Source: an uncultured Bacteroidales bacterium | GTDB taxonomy: Bacteria > Bacteroidota > Bacteroidia > Bacteroidales > UBA932 | Reading direction: 5' to 3' | Assembly (NCBI GenBank): GCA_937901105.1 | Contig: CALCHD010000077.1 | Coordinates: 1 to 7,868 of the forward strand | DNA: 7,868 nt | Shown: positions 1 through 5,696 of the stretch, piece after piece | Numbering within the stretch: the first letter of the stretch is position 1 | How the letters are laid out: every line of letters begins with the position of its first letter | Made by a program: the position numbers and the translations under genes | Notes under the pieces: generated by a model | The model's input: the letters and a program-made list of their open reading frames with translations, nothing else | Told to the model about the DNA's origin: nothing | Databases searched by the model: none

Positions 1-416
1 CTTGCAAAAATTGTCTTGAACTCGTCTGCAATGGGAGTACCTTCAATCATCTCCTTCATTCCCGACGAATTTATATAATGTTCTACAATCACCCCATGAT
101 CCATTCCAAAATCACTGATTCTGCGGAACCACTCTTTAACACCATTGAAAAGCTGTACATCCTCACCGTACTTCTTAAGACTCTCCCTCTTGATTGGAAT
201 CCCCCTCTCTTTAGCTTTCTCAAGCATAAGGAGCATATACACAAGTACATTGTCAGAATCCTGGTTCTGCGCCATAACGGCTGTCTGTCCCCAGAAATCC
301 TCCTTTTTCTCTCCAACACTCTCTATAAAAGAATACTCCTGCATATTGCCCGCAGCAAGGGTTCCGTCAAAGTCATAAATAAGGGCCACAATCGGCAGCT
401 TTGATCTTGTTCTCAT
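1..416 (-). CDS. HAD-superfamily hydrolase, N-terminal part (cut by window edge)
   Basis: Only the first 138 codons are visible; the gene continues past base 1. The N-terminus reads PIVALIYDFDGT, which is HAD motif I, with Asp15 as the expected nucleophile and Asp17 as the acid/base. A later segment, VEHYINSSG (about 111-119), fits motif II with Ser117 or Ser118. The stretch between (about 25-100) would be the helical cap. The family transfers phosphate from small phosphorylated molecules through an aspartyl-phosphate in the cytoplasm; the substrate cannot be told from this part. The ATG at 416 is chosen because DFDGT sits 15 residues in, as is usual, and a TAAATTTG box lies about 28 bases upstream. 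No Shine-Dalgarno is seen. The gene is divergent from the EamA transporter. The superfamily call is firm, the exact role unknown. Confidence 0.85.
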   Translation of the reverse strand, partial: MRTRSKLPIVALIYDFDGTLAAGNMQEYSFIESVGEKKEDFWGQTAVMAQNQDSDNVLVYMLLMLEKAKERGIPIKRESLKKYGEDVQLFNGVKEWFRRISDFGMDHGVIVEHYINSSGMKEMIEGTPIADEFKTIFA

Positions 417-438
417 ATCAGCACATTATCTTTATTAC

Positions 439-471
439 TTTTACAAATTTAGTAAATCAATTGTATTTTTG
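439..471 (+). promoter_or_regulatory. Bacteroidota-type promoter for the EamA transporter
   Basis: TATTTTTG (464-471) matches TAnnTTTG exactly. A weaker -33-like TTTTAC (439-444) sits 19 bases upstream. Transcription would begin near 478, leaving a leader of about 13 bases before the ATG at 491. This box lies inside any longer reading of the transporter and so supports the shorter start. It overlaps the oppositely directed HAD promoter almost completely. Confidence 0.5.
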
Positions 472-477
472 CACAAA
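444..477 (-). promoter_or_regulatory. Bacteroidota-type promoter for the HAD gene
   Basis: On the minus strand a TAAATTTG box (444-451) matches the Bacteroidota -7 consensus TAnnTTTG. A TTTG (474-477) lies 22 bases further upstream as a possible -33 box, slightly wide of the usual spacing. The predicted start of transcription falls around 437, giving a leader of about 20 bases. It is read from consensus only. Confidence 0.5.
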
Positions 478-490
478 ATTAAAAAGGTAT

Positions 491-1417
491 ATGTGGGTAT
501 TATTGGCATTTGTCTCTGCATTTTTCCTGGGCTTCTACGATGTTGCAAAAAAGAAGTCCCTAAATGGAAATGCAGTATTGCAGGTGTTGTTCTGCAACAC
601 AATTTTCTGTGCTATCATATTTTTGCCGTTCATCATAATTTCAGCGGTATCTCCAGAAACTGTGCAGAATACAATATTCAATGCCTCACTTTCTTCAATA
701 TACTCGGATTGTAGAGAAATATTACCGGTAAAGGCACATTTGCTGGTAATATTAAAGGCATTTATAGTTTTAAGCTCATGGATAATGGGATACTATGCCC
801 TCAAGCACCTTCCAATTACCATTGCCGGTCCGGTAAATGCCACAAGGCCGGTACTTGTACTTATGGGTGCAGTAGTTCTTTTTGGTGAGAAGCTCAATCT
901 GCTGCAGTGGGGAGGTGTGATAATTTCATTGTTCTCACTGTTCCTCTTGAGCCTGTCGGGAAGAAAGGAAGGAATAGATTTCAAGAGCAATAAATGGATA
1001 TATGTCCTATTTGGAGCGGTAATTACCGGAGCAATAAGCGGCCTGTACGACAAATTTATAATGAAACAGCTGCCACCTCTGTTCGTACAGAGCTGGTTCA
1101 ACATATATCAGGTACCTATTATGGGAACAGTGCTGCTGATAATGAACAGGTTTACATCAAGCAAATTCCAGTGGAGATGGTGGATACCGCTAATTTCCCT
1201 CTTTGTTTCAACAGCTGATTTTGCATATTTCTATGCCCTTTCTTATGATGACGCCCTGATAGCAGTGATATCAATGATCCGCAGGGGAAGCGTCATTGTC
1301 TCTTTTACAGCGGGTGCACTGCTGCTAAAGGAGAAGAACCTCAAGGCAAAGGCTCTGGATCTTGTATTGATTCTGATTGGACTTGCACTTCTTTGCTGGG
1401 GAAGTATAATCAAATAA
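491..1417 (+). CDS. EamA/DMT-family transporter, about 10 membrane helices
   Basis: The product is 308 residues in the inner membrane and belongs to the drug/metabolite transporter superfamily, which exports or exchanges small metabolites; the substrate is not predictable. Two EamA halves are visible. The first holds helices at about 2-18, 30-52, 84-104, 110-132 and 138-156 and ends with the typical NATRPVLVLMGAVVLFGEKL (116-135). The second starts near 168 and ends with MIRRGSVIVSFTAGALLLKE (262-281) followed by a last helix (289-304). The two end motifs resemble each other, as expected from internal duplication. The reading frame is open back to 401, but the ATG at 491 is preferred: it opens directly into helix 1, has AAAAAGG just upstream, and the -7 box lies within the longer version. 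The long loop at 54-82 between helices 2 and 3 is unusual for the family. Confidence 0.85.
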   Translation: MWVLLAFVSAFFLGFYDVAKKKSLNGNAVLQVLFCNTIFCAIIFLPFIIISAVSPETVQNTIFNASLSSIYSDCREILPVKAHLLVILKAFIVLSSWIMGYYALKHLPITIAGPVNATRPVLVLMGAVVLFGEKLNLLQWGGVIISLFSLFLLSLSGRKEGIDFKSNKWIYVLFGAVITGAISGLYDKFIMKQLPPLFVQSWFNIYQVPIMGTVLLIMNRFTSSKFQWRWWIPLISLFVSTADFAYFYALSYDDALIAVISMIRRGSVIVSFTAGALLLKEKNLKAKALDLVLILIGLALLCWGSIIK

Positions 1418-1449
1418 AAAATGGCAGGGTCTTAAAACCTTGCCATTTT
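1418..1449. terminator. Bidirectional rho-independent terminator between convergent genes
   Basis: AAAATGGCAGGGT (1418-1430) pairs with ACCTTGCCATTTT (1437-1449) over 13 positions, with one G/T wobble and a six-base loop. Read on the minus strand it ends in a T run (TTTTTTATTTG), and on the plus strand in TTTT, so it can serve both the transporter and the WYL operon. The stop codon of the 300-residue WYL gene (1432-1434) lies in the loop and its last codons form one arm. Confidence 0.8.
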
Positions 1450-2334
1450 CATTCTTTCCTTCAGGAACTCTTTAAGCCCGTCACCTTCTAGAATCTCAAT
1501 ATCGTCCAAAAGGCCCAGCACAAACCTTCCCACACCTTCATATCCGCACACGGAAATATCAAGAATAAAGTGGCTGCTGTCATCAGGGGCAGGAGAGAGG
1601 TATTTCTCGCCAAGAGGGTATTCTTCAACCAGCAGTGAAGCTGCCATCAGGCCAAGCTTCAGCTTTATGGGATACTGCTCAAAACTGGTAATCCTGAAAA
1701 TGTCCATTTTACCGATGCTGTGCTTATCCTCAAATACCCAATCATCATCTAAAACCTCTACCGAACCTATTCTGGAAAGCTTGAACAGCTTGTTTAATCC
1801 CGACGAAACCTCATAACCCCACACCTGAATATAGTTTGTAGTGAATGAAAGGGGTTCAATAACCCTGTCTGAGACCTTCTTGCTGTGTCCGGAAGTGTAG
1901 TTCTTCAAAACTACCTGCTTCTTGTTCTCAATAGCCTCTATCAATGAGTTTACATTTCTTGCATTTTCACCTTTAACAACACATTCAGCAAGCATCTTAA
2001 AGTCATATACTGAAGCAAGCTTGGCCTTCAGGTTCTGCTTGATTGAATTTGTGGGGTCAATGCTCTCAATGGCTGAATTGAGGATATAGGCCTCTTCCTC
2101 TGTAAAGTGGACAAGCTGCGAAATGTCCTTGAAATATTTTGATTTCTTGTCTATCCTGAAGCAATCGCCCTTCTTGCTGATCAGAAATCCTGCTTCCTTA
2201 AAAGTGTCAATATATCTGTAAATTGTCCTTGGTGAAGTTTCAAGGCGGTCCGCCAGCTCTTCAACAGAGTATCTGCTGTTGGCTGTAAGCATCATCATAA
2301 GGCGGAGCAACCTCTCTATTTTTGGCTGGTCCAT
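1432..2334 (-). CDS. WYL-domain transcriptional regulator (second gene of pair)
   Basis: The product is 300 residues. A winged helix-turn-helix occupies about 5-60, with the likely recognition helix SPRTIYRYIDTFKEAGF (34-50). A WYL domain follows at about 128-196: the family signature appears as YIQVWGYE (168-175), and FKLSRIGSVEVL (184-195) matches the usual F-x-L-x-R-I strand. The C-terminal part (about 210-300) fits the WCX region. WYL regulators bind DNA and respond to a ligand held by the WYL fold, often nucleic acid or nucleotide; the target here is unknown. The canonical W-Y-L is altered to V-W-G, so it is recognised by context rather than the exact triplet. It starts only three bases after the stop of the upstream WYL gene (TAG CAT ATG), so the two are surely co-transcribed. 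Its 3' end is built into the terminator. Confidence 0.88.
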   Translation of the reverse strand: MDQPKIERLLRLMMMLTANSRYSVEELADRLETSPRTIYRYIDTFKEAGFLISKKGDCFRIDKKSKYFKDISQLVHFTEEEAYILNSAIESIDPTNSIKQNLKAKLASVYDFKMLAECVVKGENARNVNSLIEAIENKKQVVLKNYTSGHSKKVSDRVIEPLSFTTNYIQVWGYEVSSGLNKLFKLSRIGSVEVLDDDWVFEDKHSIGKMDIFRITSFEQYPIKLKLGLMAASLLVEEYPLGEKYLSPAPDDSSHFILDISVCGYEGVGRFVLGLLDDIEILEGDGLKEFLKERMKMARF

Positions 2335-2337
2335 ATG

Positions 2338-3438
2338 CTACAAATTTGAGAAAAGATTGAATCCGTCATCCTCTAGACCTTCTTTTGGTGCTGCATCCTT
2401 CTGTTTTACTATTGAATAATCAGGGAGCTGCGCCACTATCTCCTCCACACGCTCATTGGCAGCCACTCCTGCATCTCTTGGAGAGAGAATCTGAATATAC
2501 GGCTGGTACTCAAAAATCAGATTATAGAACTCCCTGTTAGGAATAATGCTAATTGCAAATTCCATATCACCGTTCTCATGCAGATAAACAAGTTTCTGCG
2601 AATGGTGAAGGGGGTTGAGCCTGATAAAAGGGGCAAGGCGGTTCTGTACCATGAACTTAATTTCCTTAACTTCACCGGAAAGCCTTGTAACTCCAATTAT
2701 ATCGTGGAAATATTCCTGTGGGTTGAATGTATATTCGTCGGGAAAAGGGAGAATGGAATATGAATAGTCCCTTATCCTGTCTAAAGGCAGCTTATATACA
2801 CCGTTCAGGCCATCTTTATAGCCCAATGCATACCATCTTCCTTTATACTCCTTAAGGTAGAAAGGATAGAAGATGATGCTCATGATATTATTGGACCTGG
2901 ATGACCAGTACCCTATGCAAAGGGCCTTTTTATTTACAATGGCATCATAAATGGCATTGAAATACTCAAGTCCAAGAGGGTTCTGCTTTGGCTCATTCTC
3001 AACAACATTGCTCTGCTTGTTGATGATTGTGGCTATCCCGTCAGAGAGAAGCCCAGTAAGGTTTCTCAATGAAGAGAGCTCCTTGAATGAAGCAAAGTCC
3101 TTAAGGTCAGAGACAAGCTCCATCACTTCAGAAAGGGTGGCTTTGCCCAGACGTGCATTGTCTATAGTATAATCAGGATCACTGTATTTGTAATATTTCT
3201 GGTTATAAACTACTATCGGTGCTCCATAACCCTTGTGCTTGTCACGCATAATCTGAAGGTCTAATTGAAGAGACCTTACAGAAACTTTGTATTTTGCAGC
3301 TATCTTTGTACCGTATTTCTGCTTTATGGCATTAGTACAGGCATTGATGAGATCAATCAGTGTATACTTCCTGGTTTTGTCCCTCAAGCACTTGTCAATA
3401 ACCTTATGTCGTAGAAGGGCGTTGGATGATATGCTCAT
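2338..3438 (-). CDS. WYL-domain transcriptional regulator (first gene of pair)
   Basis: The product is 366 residues. The N-terminal DNA-binding part (about 7-72) includes the helix-turn-helix-like KYKVSVRSLQLDLQIMRD (49-66). The WYL domain spans about 156-230, with GRWYALGYKDG (200-210) in place of WYLxGYD and the paired strand YKLPLDRIRDY (215-225). A WCX-like C-terminal domain (about 257-340) includes LNPLHHSQ and IQILSPRDAG. The tail after 345 is acidic and looks disordered. The frame stays open to 3489, but the start at 3438 is chosen because the TATATTTG promoter box (3457-3464) falls inside the longer version and the extra residues (YKDSKLLYLYINF) look like translated promoter. It heads an operon with a second WYL gene and is divergent from marC. 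Auto-regulation through the inverted repeat at 3485-3499 is plausible. Confidence 0.87.
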   Translation of the reverse strand: MSISSNALLRHKVIDKCLRDKTRKYTLIDLINACTNAIKQKYGTKIAAKYKVSVRSLQLDLQIMRDKHKGYGAPIVVYNQKYYKYSDPDYTIDNARLGKATLSEVMELVSDLKDFASFKELSSLRNLTGLLSDGIATIINKQSNVVENEPKQNPLGLEYFNAIYDAIVNKKALCIGYWSSRSNNIMSIIFYPFYLKEYKGRWYALGYKDGLNGVYKLPLDRIRDYSYSILPFPDEYTFNPQEYFHDIIGVTRLSGEVKEIKFMVQNRLAPFIRLNPLHHSQKLVYLHENGDMEFAISIIPNREFYNLIFEYQPYIQILSPRDAGVAANERVEEIVAQLPDYSIVKQKDAAPKEGLEDDGFNLFSNL

Positions 3439-3456
3439 AATAGAAAAATTTATATA

Positions 3457-3490
3457 CAAATATAATAATTTACTATCTTTATACCGCAAA
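3457..3490 (-). promoter_or_regulatory. Bacteroidota-type promoter for the WYL operon
   Basis: On the minus strand TATATTTG (3457-3464) fits the -7 consensus TAnnTTTG, and TTTG (3487-3490) lies 22 bases upstream as the -33 box. Transcription would start near 3450, leaving about 12 bases before the ATG at 3438. The -33 box is part of the inverted repeat at 3485-3499. Confidence 0.55.
3474..3481 (+). promoter_or_regulatory. Possible -7 box for the marC operon
   Basis: TATCTTTA matches seven of the eight positions of TAnnTTTG. It would place the transcription start near 3488 and a leader of about 30 bases before the marC ATG. No convincing -33 box is seen, so this is tentative. Confidence 0.3.
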
Positions 3491-3499
3491 CATTTTGCG
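3485..3499. promoter_or_regulatory. Perfect inverted repeat, candidate operator
   Basis: CGCAAA (3485-3490) and TTTGCG (3494-3499) are exact reverse complements around a three-base centre. The repeat covers the -33 box of the WYL operon and the predicted transcription start of marC. Such a site is a natural binding place for a dimeric regulator, the obvious candidate being one of the adjacent WYL proteins. The short hairpin has no T run, so it is not a terminator. Confidence 0.4.
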
Positions 3500-3517
3500 T
3501 TTTAAAAACAGAACTTC

Positions 3518-4156
3518 ATGGAACACAATTCAGTATTGTCTTACGCCTTATTGGTATTCACTTCATTTTTCACACTTGTAAATCCTATAAGCATACTCCC
3601 TGTTTTTCTTGGCCTCACTTCAGAGATAGGGAGAAAAGAGAAGCTTCTGATTGCAAGCCGTGCTGTTTTTGCAGCCTTGCTGATCATTTTAGGCTTTGCA
3701 TTTTCAGGACAATTCCTGTTCAAGTTCTTTGGAATATCTGTAGACAGCTTCAGAATTGTAGGCGGTGCAATATTCTTTGTAGTAGGCTTTGACATGCTGA
3801 ATGCAAGGCTTTCACCAATCAAAGGAGGTAAGGATGAGATATCCAAAGCAGCAAAGGACATTGCCATAACACCGCTTGCCATCCCTATGCTATGCGGTCC
3901 GGGTGCAATAACAAATGCCATTGTGCTTATGGAGGATGCACATTCTATTCCCCATAAAATTGCGTTTGTTGCTTCAGTGGTAGTTGTTCTGCTGCTTTGC
4001 TACATAATCTTTGCATTCTCAACAAGAATTGTAAAATACCTTGGTGAGACCGGAATTAACGTAATGCTCCGCATTATGGGCCTTATTATTATGGTAATTG
4101 CAGTTGAATTCTTCCTTGCAGGTATCAGGCCGTTCATCAATTCATTCATGGGATAA
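3518..4156 (+). CDS. MarC-family integral membrane protein
   Basis: The product is 212 residues, the usual length for the family, in the inner membrane with about six helices (roughly 8-30, 44-62, 66-94, 116-138, 147-168 and 183-205). Family hallmarks are present: VNPISILPVFLGLT (21-34) in the first half, FGISVDSFRIVGGAIFFVVG (71-90), and AITPLAIPMLCGPGAI (116-131), the conserved repeat of the NP motif. The E. coli founder was once linked to multiple antibiotic resistance, but that link has not held up and the true role of the family is unresolved. The ATG at 3518 is the first in frame after the regulatory gap; no Shine-Dalgarno is seen, as is common in Bacteroidota. The stop overlaps the start of the folate gene in TAATG, so the two form an operon with probable translational coupling. 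Confidence 0.9.
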   Translation: MEHNSVLSYALLVFTSFFTLVNPISILPVFLGLTSEIGRKEKLLIASRAVFAALLIILGFAFSGQFLFKFFGISVDSFRIVGGAIFFVVGFDMLNARLSPIKGGKDEISKAAKDIAITPLAIPMLCGPGAITNAIVLMEDAHSIPHKIAFVASVVVVLLLCYIIFAFSTRIVKYLGETGINVMLRIMGLIIMVIAVEFFLAGIRPFINSFMG

Positions 4157-4728
4157 TGGATATAAGGGAAGAAAAAAAAGAGATCCGCAAGAAAATACGT
4201 GCCCTTAAAGGTGAGCAGACACAAGATGAAAAGTTGTCTGCTTCTTGCACGATTGCACAGAAGATCCTTGCACTTGAGGAAATCAAGTCTGCACGTACAA
4301 TCCTTCTGTACTATTCTCTTCCCGATGAAGTTTTAACCGAATCACTTATAAAATACCTGTACAGCCCAGAAGGGGGCAGCAAGAGAATTATACTTCCAAT
4401 TGTAGAAGGGGAGTACCTTACTCTGATGGAATATGATCCGCAAATGATGGAGCACGGGTACAGGAACATTATGGAGCCGCAGGGAGGAAAAATAACAGAC
4501 CCCACTGAAGTGGAGTTTGCTATTATCCCCGGTGTAGCTTTTGATTCCAGCTGCAACAGGATGGGAAGAGGCAAAGGGTTCTATGACAAGCTCCTTCCTT
4601 ACCTAAAATGCAAGAAGGCCGGTCTGGCTTATGATTTCCAGATTGTAAAGGAAATTCCATGCGATGTACACGACATTCCCCTTGATATGGTAATTACAGA
4701 ATCAGCTGTCTACTGCAGGCCGCTATAG
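4156..4728 (+). CDS. ygfA: 5-formyltetrahydrofolate cyclo-ligase (MTHFS)
   Basis: The product is 190 residues, normal for this cytoplasmic enzyme. It uses ATP to convert 5-formyl-THF to 5,10-methenyl-THF, returning a stored and inhibitory folate to one-carbon metabolism. Visible family motifs are a basic N-terminal helix (KKEIRKKIR, 7-15), YYSLPDEV (52-59) with the conserved glutamate, ILPIVEGEYL (79-88), and the ATP/phosphate loop IIPGVAFD...NRMGRGKGFYDKLL (123-147), in which the G-R-G-K-G-F/Y-Y-D signature is intact. The ending LAYDFQIV...VHDIPLDMVIT (157-181) is also typical. Its ATG shares one base with the marC stop codon. The last 19 bases overlap the end of the convergent lipoprotein gene, and no spacer or clear terminator lies between them. 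The function call is firm; the link with marC may be only transcriptional convenience. Confidence 0.95.
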   Translation: MDIREEKKEIRKKIRALKGEQTQDEKLSASCTIAQKILALEEIKSARTILLYYSLPDEVLTESLIKYLYSPEGGSKRIILPIVEGEYLTLMEYDPQMMEHGYRNIMEPQGGKITDPTEVEFAIIPGVAFDSSCNRMGRGKGFYDKLLPYLKCKKAGLAYDFQIVKEIPCDVHDIPLDMVITESAVYCRPL

Positions 4729-5696
4729 TTGAGATAACTGTAAACGAGTGAATCTATCTCCTTGTAATAGCTCTCTGCATTTATCCTGATATAGGCATTT
4801 CTTGAAACGAAGGCAGGATTTACCAGCTCCTTAATTACCTTCTCCATATAGAAAACCTGGTCGAACAGCGGATCTACAAGAACATCAGTACTCTCTGCTT
4901 CAATATAAGAAAGGACACTTTTGGGAAGTTCCTTCTTCAGGGAATCTTCATTGAAGCATTTTCCCGATGAATATACCTTGTCAATTTTAAATGAGAAAAT
5001 ATACGAAGAATCACCTGCAATAAGTCCACTCTTCACATGCGGAGCCAGATTGGGAAATACTTTGATTTTTAAAGGCTCCCTCAATTTACGCTTATGAAGG
5101 ATAACATCAGCATTTCCGGCAGAGTCAGCCGCAAAATAAGGAGTCTCATCCTTATGCTGGAAAGAATATATAACTGAAAGTGAATCTATTGCATAGCGTA
5201 AAGGAGTCAAAGCTACTTTAGCCTTAATAAGAGTATCTATTACACTGGCAGATTTCTTGAACCTTTCTATCTCAATCCCTTCAAATGCAACCGAAAGCAA
5301 TGAATCTGGAGAATTATGCTGAAGATAGCTTTTCCAGTGTCTTATAATGCTGTCTGCCTGTTTTGAGTATGAATCATATTGGATGCCCCACTTTTCTCGC
5401 AGCTGCGCAAAAAGGGGAGAGTTGAGTTCTGCGCTCTCAATAGTCTTCACATAATTATGCAGACGGGTATAGGTTATACTTCTCCACCTTGCAGAATCCT
5501 GTGGTGTATAGATATGGTTTGACATCCCTTCAACAATAGAATAAGTTGCAAGGAAAGACTTGTCCTTCCTTACAACTTTATCTAGTTCCTTTGATGTGAG
5601 AGGCTCAATGACACTCTTCTCCATAGGAGCAGAGCAAGCAAGGAAAGCCACTGCACACACCAATGCAAATATATGTCTATTCAGTACACTCAACAC
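4710..5696 (-). CDS. Orphan lipoprotein of unknown function
   Basis: I do not recognise the family. The product is 328 residues and begins with a signal peptide: Arg7-His8, then a hydrophobic run (9-20) ending AFLAC, with Cys21 as the likely lipidated residue. The -3 position is Phe rather than the usual Leu, so the lipobox is slightly off. Residues about 30-180 look mostly helical and rich in Ser, Lys and Tyr; about 195-245 has alternating strand-like stretches; the tail is helical again. There is no enzyme motif and apart from Cys14 and Cys21 only Cys247. No ATG precedes the signal peptide: the frame opens with GTG (5696) or TTG (5693), and the next Met (25) lies after Cys21. The start sits 20 bases inside the end of the NagA-like gene, implying coupled translation as third gene of the nagA operon. 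A role in amino-sugar handling at the envelope is inferred from position only. Confidence 0.75.
   Translation of the reverse strand: MLSVLNRHIFALVCAVAFLACSAPMEKSVIEPLTSKELDKVVRKDKSFLATYSIVEGMSNHIYTPQDSARWRSITYTRLHNYVKTIESAELNSPLFAQLREKWGIQYDSYSKQADSIIRHWKSYLQHNSPDSLLSVAFEGIEIERFKKSASVIDTLIKAKVALTPLRYAIDSLSVIYSFQHKDETPYFAADSAGNADVILHKRKLREPLKIKVFPNLAPHVKSGLIAGDSSYIFSFKIDKVYSSGKCFNEDSLKKELPKSVLSYIEAESTDVLVDPLFDQVFYMEKVIKELVNPAFVSRNAYIRINAESYYKEIDSLVYSYLNYSGLQ

Noticed and set aside
401..490. 30 extra codons at the start of the EamA transporter
   Set aside because: This region holds the promoters of both divergent genes, including the TATTTTTG box at 464-471, and overlaps the start of the HAD gene; the ATG at 491 leads straight into helix 1.
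1432..3438. WYL pair as sign of an anti-phage defence island
   Set aside because: All neighbours are transport, folate and amino-sugar genes; no nuclease, toxin, helicase or phage-related gene is visible in the window.
3439..3489. 17 extra codons at the start of the first WYL gene
   Set aside because: They cover the likely -7 and -33 boxes, and the residues encoded look like translated AT-rich promoter sequence.
3485..3499. Inverted repeat read as a terminator hairpin
   Set aside because: It lies between divergent gene starts, has a short stem and no following T run, so an operator is the more sensible reading.
4730..4762. GAGATA...TATCTC inverted repeat after the folate gene
   Set aside because: The arms are only six bases with a loop of about 18 and no T run, and it lies inside the coding region of the lipoprotein gene; it is too weak to call a terminator.
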